64,000 nucleotides of DNA from Bacillus licheniformis DSM 13 = ATCC 14580 (GCF_000011645.1 NC_006270.3:1423501-1487500); one strand, 5' to 3'; positions 40,677 through 49,106 are shown, counted from the first letter of the stretch. Numbers and translations: made by a program. The notes: generated from the letters alone by a model not told the origin.

Positions 40677-40757
40677 TTATGGCCGCTTCATTTCTATTCC
40701 AACAACATCTTCAAATTTAATGGAATTAATGTCTCCTTTTGAATCCACAACATGCAT
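40677..40757 (-). pseudogene. YolD-like gene remnant (C-terminal part)
   Basis: Read leftward, 26 codons encode MHVVDSKGDINSIKFEDVVG and IEMKRP before a stop. That is the typical end of YolD-family proteins (partners of UvrX/YqjW polymerases). Directly upstream in the same frame is a TAA, and the preceding 150 bases still read as protein-like (NQKRYYKEGQKVV) without a proper start, so the gene is broken. It marks a scar, either host mobile debris or the edge of the prophage. The family call rests on a short match. Confidence 0.45.
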
Positions 40758-40952
40758 TTATAGGCCGAAGACGCGGGCGAAGTTGAATGACCTCTTAAAT
40801 TGATTTTTGACCACTTTTTGACCTTCTTTGTAGTATCTTTTCTGATTGCCTGAGATTTTATCACCGGATAAACCAAGAAATAAATCTGGTTGAGATTATG
40901 ACGAATTCCGGGTGATTTAAAGGGTATGAAACGGAGGGAATGATTCGTTTTT

Positions 40953-41285
40953 TTAACGGTTTTTGTATTTAAAATGAGCGTTAAGCTGGCCTTCGAGCAT
41001 TTTCTTTCTGAGCTGCTGGTCGTTTTTTAGCCTTTGTTCTTTTTTGCGCATATCTTTGAGGATTTCTGCGGTCTGAACACCGTCTTCCCGCTTGTTTGCG
41101 ATTTCCATCAGCCGTTCGACGTCAGCAAAGGAATATTTGCGCGTGCCTCTTGTAGAGCGCTGCGGATAGATCAGCTTGCGTTCTTCGTAATAGCGGATCT
41201 GCCTGACCGACAGACCCGTCAGCTCGCTGACAATGCCAATTGAAATCACTTTTTTATCTTTATAAGAAAGATCTTCGACTGTCAT
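40953..41285 (-). CDS. tnrA: TnrA, global nitrogen regulator (MerR family)
   Basis: A 110-residue protein: N-terminal MerR winged helix (VISIGIVSELTGLSVRQIRY, YEERKLIYPQRSTRGTRKYS) and the short C-terminal glutamine-synthetase-binding tail (QLNAHFKYKNR), as in TnrA; GlnR is longer with another tail. During nitrogen limitation it activates and represses genes of nitrogen use through boxes of the TGTNA-N7-TNACA type; feedback-inhibited glutamine synthetase sequesters it. Such a box lies 65 bases upstream. Divergent from ykzB-ykoL as in B. subtilis. Confidence 0.95.
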   Translation of the reverse strand: MTVEDLSYKDKKVISIGIVSELTGLSVRQIRYYEERKLIYPQRSTRGTRKYSFADVERLMEIANKREDGVQTAEILKDMRKKEQRLKNDQQLRKKMLEGQLNAHFKYKNR

Positions 41286-41349
41286 TTTCCCACCCCTAAG
41301 ATGACTTTTTTTGTATTATATAAGAAAACGCGCGAAAAAACCTGACATC

Positions 41350-41366
41350 TGTCAGAAAATCTAACA
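41350..41366. promoter_or_regulatory. TnrA box
   Basis: TGTCAGAAAATCTAACA matches the TnrA consensus TGTNA-N7-TNACA at every fixed position. It lies between the divergent tnrA and ykzB genes. In B. subtilis TnrA controls both tnrA and ykzB-ykoL from this region. Confidence 0.88.
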
Positions 41367-41477
41367 TTGTTGAAAAAATTTTTAAAAAATCACGGAAGAA
41401 AAGTTTACAGGAACCATGCAAGGGGTAAAAGTGTTTTGTATGCTGTAGGTACAGACTTTTGAGGGGGGAATCGTTGG

Positions 41478-41633
41478 ATGAAGGAACACAAAGCAGTCTT
41501 ACTCGCCAAAGAAATCGTTGCCTTAGACAATAAGAGAGACGAATTGCTCGAGACATTGATGAACCTTGCCGGCAAGGATGCGTTTCCGCTGCTGAGGGCG
41601 GTGCAGAACGGCTTTTATCAAAAGTCCTCTTAA
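41478..41633 (+). CDS. ykzB: YkzB, small TnrA-controlled protein
   Basis: A 51-residue protein from ATG 41478 (GAGGGGGGAA ahead): MKEHKAVLLAKEIVALDNKR and an end FPLLRAVQNGFYQKSS. Size, position next to tnrA and before ykoL match B. subtilis ykzB. Function unknown; expression is nitrogen-linked through the TnrA box. Confidence 0.75.
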   Translation: MKEHKAVLLAKEIVALDNKRDELLETLMNLAGKDAFPLLRAVQNGFYQKSS

Positions 41634-41739
41634 ATTCCGGAAGGGGAGTAAAAGCGAACTTTACACGGCCTTAAAGCTTGGTTAATAAATAAGGTCTATT
41701 CTTATAGTATACAATACGCGAAAATGAAAGGAGAAGATC

Positions 41740-41919
41740 ATGAGCAGATTGTTAAAAAACGCTTTGGAAAAGGAAAGAAACCATTACTTGAAAAAACTGA
41801 TCTCACTCGGTGAGCATAATCGGGAAGTTTTGCAGAGGATGACGATTACGGAGCTCAGAAATGAATATTTTTATTTTTTCCGGAAAAATAAAGCCCGTGT
41901 TCAAAATCGGCCATTTTGA
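41740..41919 (+). CDS. ykoL: YkoL, small stress-response protein
   Basis: A 59-residue protein from ATG 41740 after AAAGGAGAAG: MSRLLKNALEKERNHYLKKL, then RMTITELRNEYFYFFRK, close to the pattern I recall for B. subtilis YkoL (60 residues). In B. subtilis it forms a unit with ykzB under TnrA and PhoP influence and is tied to tellurite or general stress. The terminator stem starts inside its last codons. Confidence 0.75.
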   Translation: MSRLLKNALEKERNHYLKKLISLGEHNREVLQRMTITELRNEYFYFFRKNKARVQNRPF

Positions 41920-41936
41920 AAAAACGGGCTTCTTTT
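41891..41936 (+). terminator. Terminator of ykzB-ykoL overlapping the coding end
   Basis: AAGCCCGT (41891-41898) pairs with ACGGGCTT (41924-41931), with an inner AAAAT/ATTTT stem, followed by CTTTTTAA. The first arm is within the ykoL coding sequence. Confidence 0.75.
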
Positions 41937-42091
41937 TAATATCTAAAAAAAATAAGCAGGAGTTTTCTTTCGGATAACGAAAATATATACATATAGAATA
42001 TGGGAAAAGCATGACCCTTTCTTTTTCTACATTTGTAAGGGTTTTCATTTCCCGGGTTCATTTTAAGAAAATAGTATAAGAGGTAGATGAT

Positions 42092-42553
42092 ATGAGACTT
42101 TCGTTTAATGAGGAAGAAGTTCACCGTGCTATGTCGCTGTACAAGGTTTTTGCCAGGGCTTTTAAAAGCGTTTCAGAACATAGTATTCGGGACAGCAAGG
42201 AACACGGCTTTAATCCTACAGAATTTGCTGTATTGGAGCTTTTGTATACGAGGGGAGCCCAAAAGCTGCAGCAAATCGGCTCGAGGCTGCTCCTTGTAAG
42301 CGGGAACGTAACCTATGTGATCGACAAACTGGAAAAAAACGGTTTCATCAAACGAGAGCAGGACCCGAAAGATAAACGGTCTGTCTATGCGAATTTGACG
42401 GAGAAGGGAAAGGCATATCTCGATGAGATTTATCCGATCCACTCCCTGAGAATTGCGAGGGCTTTTTCAGGCTTGACAAAGGAGGAACAGGAGCAGCTGA
42501 TGGTCCTTCTGAAAAAAGCCGGAATCCACAGCCAGCACCTATTGTTTCGCTGA
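42092..42553 (+). CDS. ykoM: YkoM, MarR-family transcriptional regulator
   Basis: A 153-residue MarR protein with winged HTH (about residues 50-105: KLQQIGSRLLLVSGNVTYVI then EQDPKDKRSVYANLTEKGKA, the wing with DxRs motif). Position after ykoL and before ligD agrees with B. subtilis ykoM, which in B. subtilis is followed by ykoN-ykoT; those genes are missing here. The ligand is unknown. ATG 42092 after AGAGGTAGATGAT. Confidence 0.85.
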   Translation: MRLSFNEEEVHRAMSLYKVFARAFKSVSEHSIRDSKEHGFNPTEFAVLELLYTRGAQKLQQIGSRLLLVSGNVTYVIDKLEKNGFIKREQDPKDKRSVYANLTEKGKAYLDEIYPIHSLRIARAFSGLTKEEQEQLMVLLKKAGIHSQHLLFR

Positions 42554-42558
42554 AAAAG

Positions 42559-44409
42559 TCAGTTTTCCGAACGGTTGTTTTCTTTTAAGTGATCGAGAAT
42601 AGCTTTGATCTGTTTGTCCTGGGGCTGTCTGAAGAAGCTTTCGAAAGGGCATCCGAGTTCCTTTGTGCGTTTGACGACAGCCTCCATCGTAAAATTTAAG
42701 GGTGACAAGTCTGAATGGACTTCATCCCAAAACAGCGGTGCGGCCACTGTGCCAAGCTCATTGCCTCTTGTGGAATACGGGCAGATGATCGTTTTTCCCG
42801 GGGCATGCTGCACATAGTCAATATAGAGCTTTCCGCCCCTGTTTTTGATCAGGCGTTCGGTTGTGAACAGATCGGGAAAAAGCGAGACGCAATAAGAAGC
42901 CGCAAAGCTTGTGAAAAGGCGGGTTTCTTCATAAGTAAAGGCGTTTTTTGAAATCGGAATATAGATTTGTATCCCTTTATTTCCCGACAGCTTTGGAAAA
43001 GATAAGAGGCCGAGCTGATCAAATAAACGGTGCAGCTCTTTCGCGGCTCTGACGGCCAGCGGAAACTCCGACTTTGAAGGCGGATCAAGATCGAAAACGA
43101 TTTCGGTCGGATGGGCCGTATCCACCGTTTGAAAAGGGATATGGAACTCCAACGCAAGCTGATTGGCAAGCCACAGCAGAACCGAATAATCGCTGCAGAT
43201 GATATGCTCGTGCTCGTCATCCCGAATGGACGTGATAAATTCGGGTGCGTAGTCGGGCTTGTTTTTTTGAAAAAAAGACTCTCCGCCGGAACCGTGCGGA
43301 TAACGGATAACGGTAAGCGCCCGATTGTCGAGAAACGGAAGCAGAAAATCGCCGATTTCATTAAGGTATCCGATGTAATCCGCTTTTGTTTTATCGCTTT
43401 TAGGAAAGATGACTTTATCAAGGCTTGTCAGCTGCAAATCGGGATGGACGTTTCTTGAATGAAGCAGCAGGCGGTTGTAAGTGCAATTTTCCCATGCCAT
43501 GTCAAATTCAAATGAAACAAACGACACCTCGCGCAATGTCCCGTAATGAATCGTTAAGTAATGGACCGTCATGCAAATCGACGGATCAATGGTATATTCA
43601 CCGGGTTTTGTTTCGGTTCCGTATTGCTTGACGATCGAAAGAATGGCGTTTCTTTCCTGTTCTCCGAGTCCGTGGGAAACCGAACCGACTTCCTTGATTT
43701 GGCCGCGGTCATAGACGGCGATTGTCAAATAACGGTTTGCCATGTTGTAGCCTGTCATAAATACAGCAGCTTTTTTGTAGTTTTTGAGTTTGAGCCATTC
43801 GGCCGTTTTTTTATTTTCAGCCCAGCGGCTGTCTTTTTTCTTCGCGACAATTCCCTCGCCGTCAAACCTTTTAACAGCCTTCCAAAGGTCGTGGAAATCA
43901 GAAGTGTCAGGGATGTATTGAATTCGAGCGTGAGCCATCGGATCGGGAGCCATCGGCAGGCCGAGCTCTTTCATCAGGTCGAAAAGCATGCGTTTTCGTT
44001 CGGTATAGGGGAGCGAGGTTAAACTTTCTCCGTTAAAAACCAGTAAATCAAAAGCCAAGTACTGGCACGGTTTCTTTGCGGCTGCTTGTGCAATCAACTC
44101 GGCCTTTTTGCTCAAACCCCTTTTTTGGACATATTCAAATCGGGAACGAAAACGGTTTGTCAACGACACAATTTCCCCGTCAATCGTGATCGGCAAGTGT
44201 TCTTTGAGAGTTTCGATCATGCTTTTTGCAAATTCCGAAATTTCCGGAAATGTGTTTTCGAGCGGCTGTGAGTTTCTGCTGATGAGCGAAACTTCGCCGG
44301 TCGCAGCAATCTTTAAAAGACCCCGATACCCGTCATATTTGACTTCATACCGCCAATTGCCGCCTGAGGGAGCTGATGTAGTCAATACAGGCTGCATCGT
44401 AATTCCCAT
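42559..44409 (-). CDS. ligD: LigD, ATP-dependent DNA ligase with polymerase domain (NHEJ)
   Basis: A 616-residue protein. Ligase domain at residues 1-305 with the adenylated lysine K24 in EVKYDGYRG and GEGIVAKK (motif IV region); primase-like polymerase domain from about 325 (LDKVIFPKSDKTKADYIGYL to the acidic VFDLDPPS and IQIYIPISK). The phosphoesterase domain of mycobacterial LigD is absent, as in B. subtilis. It works with Ku to seal double-strand breaks in germinating spores. It starts 3 bases after ku ends. ATG 44409 or 44397. Confidence 0.95.
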   Translation of the reverse strand: MGITMQPVLTTSAPSGGNWRYEVKYDGYRGLLKIAATGEVSLISRNSQPLENTFPEISEFAKSMIETLKEHLPITIDGEIVSLTNRFRSRFEYVQKRGLSKKAELIAQAAAKKPCQYLAFDLLVFNGESLTSLPYTERKRMLFDLMKELGLPMAPDPMAHARIQYIPDTSDFHDLWKAVKRFDGEGIVAKKKDSRWAENKKTAEWLKLKNYKKAAVFMTGYNMANRYLTIAVYDRGQIKEVGSVSHGLGEQERNAILSIVKQYGTETKPGEYTIDPSICMTVHYLTIHYGTLREVSFVSFEFDMAWENCTYNRLLLHSRNVHPDLQLTSLDKVIFPKSDKTKADYIGYLNEIGDFLLPFLDNRALTVIRYPHGSGGESFFQKNKPDYAPEFITSIRDDEHEHIICSDYSVLLWLANQLALEFHIPFQTVDTAHPTEIVFDLDPPSKSEFPLAVRAAKELHRLFDQLGLLSFPKLSGNKGIQIYIPISKNAFTYEETRLFTSFAASYCVSLFPDLFTTERLIKNRGGKLYIDYVQHAPGKTIICPYSTRGNELGTVAAPLFWDEVHSDLSPLNFTMEAVVKRTKELGCPFESFFRQPQDKQIKAILDHLKENNRSEN

Positions 44410-44412
44410 TTT

Positions 44413-45285
44413 TTATTTTGCCTCTGAAGCTTTTTTGCGCGACGTTTTTTTCTTTTTCTCAGCTGTTCCTTTTGCTGCAGGCGCTTTCGCCGCTTCCCGG
44501 TCAGGCCCTTTTGTCCGTTCGATGCTGGCTTGGAGAGCGCTCACGAGATCGATTACATCCTCGCGCGGAGCGGCGGCCCCGGCATTTGGCGTGACACCTT
44601 CATTATGGTCGATTTTCTCTTTGATTTTATCCATCAGCGCGATTCTGTACGTATCTTCATATTGTTCAGGCGCAAATGTCGTTGTCAGCTCGTCTATTAA
44701 TGAAATCGCGGTTTGCAGCTCTTTTTCGTTGACTGCGGTTTCTTCCGGAACACCGGGTACGTGGGCTGCGTTTCGGACCTCATCAGGGTAGTGGATGGAC
44801 TCCATTAAAATGCAGTTTTCGTAGACGCGAAGAATGGCGAGCTGTTTTTTTGAGCGGATGGTCATATGGGCGATCCCGATCTTTTCTGTTTTTCTGAGCG
44901 CTTCGCGCAAAAGTGAGTACGCTTTTACACCGTTATCTCCCGGTCCGACGAAATATGAACGGTTGAAATAGATGGGATCGATTTCCTTTAGCTGCACAAA
45001 ATCAACAATTTCGACGGCCTTGTCTTCCTGCTCTTCTTTGAGCTGCTTCAGCTCATCGTCCGATAAGACGACGTATTTGCCTTTAACATATTCGTAGCCC
45101 TTGACGATGTCGTCGGGCGCGATTTCCTGATGGCAGTTTGTGCACTTTTTTTCATACTGAATCGGGGCGCGGCATTCTTTATGAAGCGACCTTAATTTAA
45201 TATCCTTATCCTCTGTCGCTGCAAACAGTTTAATGGGGATATTGACAAGGCCAAAGCTGATAGAGCCTTTCCACATCGTATGCAT
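44413..45285 (-). CDS. ku: Ku, DNA end-binding protein of NHEJ
   Basis: A 290-residue Ku homolog: MWKGSISFGLVNIPIKLFAA at the start, beta-barrel core, Cys pairs in ECRAPIQYEKKCTNCHQEIA (about residues 35-55), and a Lys-rich C-terminal tail (KGTAEKKKKTSRKKASEAK) that in B. subtilis Ku affects DNA binding. Forms a homodimer on DNA ends and recruits LigD. First gene of the ku-ligD unit; probably SigG-controlled in the forespore as in B. subtilis, though I cannot point to the promoter with confidence. Confidence 0.95.
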   Translation of the reverse strand: MHTMWKGSISFGLVNIPIKLFAATEDKDIKLRSLHKECRAPIQYEKKCTNCHQEIAPDDIVKGYEYVKGKYVVLSDDELKQLKEEQEDKAVEIVDFVQLKEIDPIYFNRSYFVGPGDNGVKAYSLLREALRKTEKIGIAHMTIRSKKQLAILRVYENCILMESIHYPDEVRNAAHVPGVPEETAVNEKELQTAISLIDELTTTFAPEQYEDTYRIALMDKIKEKIDHNEGVTPNAGAAAPREDVIDLVSALQASIERTKGPDREAAKAPAAKGTAEKKKKTSRKKASEAK

Positions 45286-45364
45286 CGGTTCGGTTCAACT
45301 CCTTTTCTTTTATTGATGCCTCTCTGCAGATTGTTTCATGAATAGCAACTTATGGATGACAGAG

Positions 45365-45396
45365 GAAAAAAGCATCCGGGCTGAAGCCCGGATGCT
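45365..45396 (-). terminator. Terminator of ykoW (dgcW)
   Basis: A perfect 13-bp stem (AAGCATCCGGGCT and its complement, two-base loop) followed on the minus strand by TTTTTT. It stands 43 bases after the ykoW stop. Confidence 0.85.
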
Positions 45397-45438
45397 TGCG
45401 GCGGTACAAGTTTGGAGCCGTTCTTCTTGAAGGAAGCC

Positions 45439-47091
45439 TTAGTTCAGCTCGATTTCCTTCTGGAAAGACGGTCTGTTCTTTCTGGCGAGGGAAGACGAGA
45501 AGTACCGATATCTGCTTACGCTCTTGTGCTTTGCGGCGTACATAGCCATGTCGGCTTTTCTCATCAGCTCATCGCCGTCTGTTCCATCGTCCGGAGAAAC
45601 GGCGATTCCGATGCTGACGGATGTTTTGAGGCGATGCTCTTTAATGCGAAAAGGCGTTTCAAACTGACTGATCAATTGCCTGGTCAGCTGATCGATCCCT
45701 TGTAAAGGAGCGACAATGATAAATTCATCGCCGCCCAGCCGGGCGATAAAGCCTTCATTGGGCACACAGTGCGCCAAACGCTGTGCAGCAGCCACCAGCA
45801 GCAGGTCCCCGACGTCGTGGCCTAGGGCGTCATTAAACACTTTGAAACGGTTTAAATCCAAAAACAACACGGCCGTCCCTGTCTCCTGCCGCTTTAGAAC
45901 ATTTGCCAGACGGTCGACTGCATACCTTCTGTTTGGCAAATCCGTCAACGCGTCATAGTGGGCCATTCTATGGATTTTGCGTTCTGCTTCACGCTGGTTT
46001 GTCATATCTTTGCATATGACATAAATGCTGTCAAGCTGCTTTCTGACATACACCGGTATCAGCGTCACATTTAAATCAAAGCGCTTTTCAGCTATCGCGA
46101 TTGCCGTATCGCGGTTGATGGCCTGTTTTTCATTTTGGACTTGAAGGAACCAGCCGAGCAGCCTGTCATGATCCTCCTGCCGAAAAACGGAAGACAGGCG
46201 CTCGGGTTCAATTCCCATTTTTTCAAGAAGGCTGTATCCCGATGAATTGGCGGAAAGCAGCTTGCCTTCAAGCGAAAAAACATAGATCGGATCAATGTTG
46301 TGGTTGATCAAGGACTGGAACCGCTCCTCGTTATCTTTGACTTTTTCGATATGAAGCAGCAGGCGTTTGTCATTGAAGGCGCCGAAAATCAAGAAGCATT
46401 GAAGCATCAGGCTGACAAGCACGATCATAATGCCCAGTTCAACGGTATCGATTCCTTCATAGCCTGTGTCAACGCTGTCAGCCATGAAAAGCGTAGCTGC
46501 TGACATTCCTGTATAGTGCATGCCGGAAATCGCTCCGCCCATTAAAAGCGCGCTTCCGATTTTAATGAACAATATCCGAAAAGAACCGGTTTTTTTGGCG
46601 AATACAACTGACAGTTTTAAGGCAGCGAAGGAGGCAAAAATGGCGATTGCAAAAGAGGCGGCATAAAGAACGGGATGATAGACGATTGTCATATTTTCCA
46701 TTGCTTCCATCCCGATAAAATGCATGGAGGCAATTGCGCATCCCATTGCAAGGGACCCGGCCGCCAGTCTTCCATTCGTCGGTTTTTTTTCATTCACCAC
46801 ATAAAATGAGATGAGCGAGCCTGCGAAAGCGGCAACAATCGACAACAAGACGAATTTCAAATCGTATTTCATTTCTTCTGCTGTCTGAAATGACACCATC
46901 CCGATAAAGTGCATAGACCAGATGCCAAGCCCCATCGTGAGGGAACCGGCCAAAAGCCATCCGATATTTTTCCTGCCTTTTGTATGTACGACCCGTTCAG
47001 ATAAATCAAGGGCTGTATAAGCTGCCAAAACTGCAGTGAAATAGGATAATAGGACGAGCCATCCATTATATTCACCAAGAACTTCTGTCAC
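45439..47091 (-). CDS. dgcW: YkoW/DgcW-like diguanylate cyclase, without EAL domain
   Basis: A 550-residue membrane protein. Residues about 10-230: seven-helix MHYT sensor with repeated MHFIGM/MHYTGM motifs (putative copper or gas sensing). About 255-370: PAS domain. About 375-535: GGDEF cyclase with intact RLGGDEFIIVAP (about residue 453). It makes cyclic di-GMP from GTP. B. subtilis YkoW is about 800 residues and has a C-terminal EAL domain; here the protein stops at QKEIELN, exactly where that domain would begin, and a strong terminator follows. So this version should only synthesise. Promoter and palindrome at 47213-47254. Confidence 0.9.
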   Translation of the reverse strand: MTEVLGEYNGWLVLLSYFTAVLAAYTALDLSERVVHTKGRKNIGWLLAGSLTMGLGIWSMHFIGMVSFQTAEEMKYDLKFVLLSIVAAFAGSLISFYVVNEKKPTNGRLAAGSLAMGCAIASMHFIGMEAMENMTIVYHPVLYAASFAIAIFASFAALKLSVVFAKKTGSFRILFIKIGSALLMGGAISGMHYTGMSAATLFMADSVDTGYEGIDTVELGIMIVLVSLMLQCFLIFGAFNDKRLLLHIEKVKDNEERFQSLINHNIDPIYVFSLEGKLLSANSSGYSLLEKMGIEPERLSSVFRQEDHDRLLGWFLQVQNEKQAINRDTAIAIAEKRFDLNVTLIPVYVRKQLDSIYVICKDMTNQREAERKIHRMAHYDALTDLPNRRYAVDRLANVLKRQETGTAVLFLDLNRFKVFNDALGHDVGDLLLVAAAQRLAHCVPNEGFIARLGGDEFIIVAPLQGIDQLTRQLISQFETPFRIKEHRLKTSVSIGIAVSPDDGTDGDELMRKADMAMYAAKHKSVSRYRYFSSSLARKNRPSFQKEIELN

Positions 47092-47212
47092 TTTTTTCTC
47101 CGCCTTTTTGTACTTATGATGAAAAGTCTAAATAACTATACTGTATTGTGAAAGGCTAGACTGCCGTACTCTTAACCGTTGACATAAAAAAGCGGCAATA
47201 GCGCTAATTCCG

Positions 47213-47254
47213 GTATAATTCGTGAATTATACTATATATAATGAAATTCGCCAA
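47213..47254 (-). promoter_or_regulatory. Promoter of ykoW with a 20-bp palindromic operator candidate
   Basis: On the minus strand TTGGCG (47254-47249), a 17-base spacer and TATAAT (47231-47226). A perfect inverted repeat GTATAATTC-GT-GAATTATAC (47213-47232) covers the -10 and the start region. This is the usual layout of a repressor site. The protein is unknown. Confidence 0.65.
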
Positions 47255-47380
47255 TAAAAAATGATATCCTCCTGTTCTTTTTAAGGAGGACTTCCCATTT
47301 TGCTCTTCAATTTTCTCGAATTGTGTTAAAATCATTTTTGTACGTTCTTTAGAACTTGAAATTATCAATCGTCAAAGGTT

Positions 47381-48022
47381 GTGGTCGATATCGAAGAGTT
47401 TATTTTATCAATGGCTGAGGCATTTAAAAGCCTCTCGTATTTAGGCATTTTCCTGGCGCTGTGCATCGAATTCGTGCCGGCTGAGATCGTTCTGCCGCTT
47501 GCCGGATACTGGGTGTATCAAGGAGATATGTCGATGTTCGGGGTCGTTGCAGCAGGTTCACTGGGAGGTGTCGCAGGCCCTCTGACGCTTTACTGGCTCG
47601 GGAGGTACGGGGGGCGGCCGTTTTTGGAACGCTACGGCAAATACTTCTTTATCAAGCCTGAAGCGCTTGAAAAATCGGACAGGTTTTTTGAAAAGCACGG
47701 CGGGTTTGTCGCATTCAGCGGCCGTTTTATACCTGGAATCAGAACGCTGATTTCCATTCCGTGCGGACTCGCGAAAATGAATGTGTGGGTATTTTGTATT
47801 TATACATTCCTCGCGATCACGCCGATTACGTTCGTCTATGTCTATTTAGGCTTTTACCTCGGCGAAAACTGGAGCAAGGTCGGCAGCCTATTGGACGGAT
47901 ACCTTCTTCCGGTCGGCATCGGGTTCATCGTTTTGTTCGTTCTTTACCTTTGGTTGAAGGGCAGGCGGAACAAAATCAAATCGCAAAGCGTTTCAGCCTT
48001 TATAAATAAAAATAAGGATTGA
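47381..48022 (+). CDS. ykoX: YkoX, DedA-family membrane protein
   Basis: A 213-residue DedA protein: FVPAEIVLPLAGYW, GSLGGVAGPLTLYWLGRYGG and the family signature FSGRFIPGIRTLISIPCGLA. DedA proteins are likely lipid scramblases/flippases for undecaprenyl phosphate or phosphatidylethanolamine. GTG 47381 is the likely start (AAAGGTT ahead, loosely spaced). Order ykoW-ykoX-ykoY is as in B. subtilis. Confidence 0.9.
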   Translation: MVDIEEFILSMAEAFKSLSYLGIFLALCIEFVPAEIVLPLAGYWVYQGDMSMFGVVAAGSLGGVAGPLTLYWLGRYGGRPFLERYGKYFFIKPEALEKSDRFFEKHGGFVAFSGRFIPGIRTLISIPCGLAKMNVWVFCIYTFLAITPITFVYVYLGFYLGENWSKVGSLLDGYLLPVGIGFIVLFVLYLWLKGRRNKIKSQSVSAFINKNKD

Positions 48023-48079
48023 CAGCCGTGCGCATATGAGGTTAATATTATCTTATAATTCAATATTTTCTTTTATCCC

Positions 48080-48223
48080 AAAGGGGAGTAGCGTCCGGAT
48101 GTTTAACCGGAAACAAAGTCGTCAGTTCATGGATCTTCATCCATCGGCTTTGTTGGCATGTTTTAATTAATGATAACCATGTCTAGCAAGACCTTTGCCT
48201 AATGTTGGCAGAGGTCTTTTTTG
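48080..48223 (+). ncRNA. yybP-ykoY manganese riboswitch with terminator
   Basis: The motif starts with AAAGGGGAGTAGCG, has the variable P2-P3 arm (GTCCGGATG...), then the second conserved strand GATAACCATGTCTAGCAAGACC, and ends with a terminator (GACCTTTGCC 48190-48199, GGCAGAGGTC 48207-48216, TTTTTT). This is the consensus of the Mn2+-sensing yybP-ykoY class. Binding of Mn2+ prevents the terminator, so the exporter downstream is made at high manganese. In B. subtilis the same element stands before ykoY. Confidence 0.92.
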
Positions 48224-48293
48224 TTTTCTGAAAATACCCTGCCGCATTAGCGGGAATAAGAGAAAGAGACAATCACTTAGGAGGAATTACAAA

Positions 48294-49061
48294 ATGGATG
48301 CAGCATTATTACTTGAATATGGTTGGGTTCTTCTCATCCTAGTCGGGCTGGAAGGCATTTTGGCCGCGGACAATGCCCTCGTCATGGCGGTCATGGTTAA
48401 ACACTTGCCTGAAAAAGACAGAAAAAAAGCGCTCTTCTACGGGTTGGCCGGCGCGTTTGTGATGAGGTTCGGCGCTTTGTTTGCGATCTCTTTCCTTGTC
48501 AATGTCTGGCAGTTGCAGGCGATCGGCGCCGTTTATCTGCTTTACATTTCCGTCCATCATATTTTGAAAACCCACGTTTTCAAAAAGGACGAAAAAGTGA
48601 AGGAGACGAAGCAAAGCGGTTTTTGGCCGACGGTTATCAAAGTTGAACTGGCAGACATCGCTTTTGCCGTCGACTCGATTTTAGCTGCGGTTGCGCTGGC
48701 TGTCACACTTCCGGCGACAAACCTGCCGCAAATCGGCGGGCTTGACGGCGGACAGTTCATGGTAATTTTAGCCGGCGGGATCATCGGATTGATTATTATG
48801 CGCTTTGCTGCAAGTCAATTTGTGAACTTGTTAAAGAAACGTCCGAGCCTGGAAACGGCTGCTTTTCTGATTGTCGGCTGGGTTGGTGTGAAACTGACGC
48901 TCTATACGCTCGCACACCCGCAAATCAATATCGTCTCTGAACATTTTATTCATTCAGGTACTTGGAAGTTCATCTTCTGGGCGGTGCTGATCGCCATTGC
49001 GCTCGGGGGATGGTTTATGACAAATCCGAACAAACACGAGAATAAAGCTGCTGAGGAGTAA
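48294..49061 (+). CDS. ykoY: YkoY (MeeY), TerC-family manganese exporter
   Basis: A 255-residue membrane protein of the TerC family with seven to nine helices and conserved acidic membrane motifs EGILAADNALVMAVMVKHLP and VELADIAFAVDSILAAVALA, which bind the metal. It exports Mn2+ and supplies secreted enzymes with metal. ATG 48294 follows TTAGGAGGAATTAC; a longer frame reaching into the riboswitch is not real. Confidence 0.93.
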   Translation: MDAALLLEYGWVLLILVGLEGILAADNALVMAVMVKHLPEKDRKKALFYGLAGAFVMRFGALFAISFLVNVWQLQAIGAVYLLYISVHHILKTHVFKKDEKVKETKQSGFWPTVIKVELADIAFAVDSILAAVALAVTLPATNLPQIGGLDGGQFMVILAGGIIGLIIMRFAASQFVNLLKKRPSLETAAFLIVGWVGVKLTLYTLAHPQINIVSEHFIHSGTWKFIFWAVLIAIALGGWFMTNPNKHENKAAEE

Positions 49062-49074
49062 ACAGCTTTTCCCA

Positions 49075-49106
49075 GACTGCCGGTCTTTCACCGGCGGTCT
49101 TTTTTT
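49075..49106 (+). terminator. Terminator of ykoY
   Basis: GACTGCCGG (49075-49083), loop TCTTTCA, CCGGCGGTC (49091-49099) and TTTTTTT. Confidence 0.8.

Noticed and set aside
40694..40876. 60-codon minus-strand frame at the prophage border
   Set aside because: The neighbouring frame shows the YolD-like end, so this frame is a shadow of that remnant.
43561..44022. Long plus-strand frame opposite ligD
   Set aside because: Shadow of the ligase gene, no ribosome site, no domain.
47179..47219. TTGACA followed by TATAAT on the plus strand as a ykoX promoter
   Set aside because: The spacer would be 29 bases, far too long; the TATAAT fits the leftward ykoW promoter palindrome instead.
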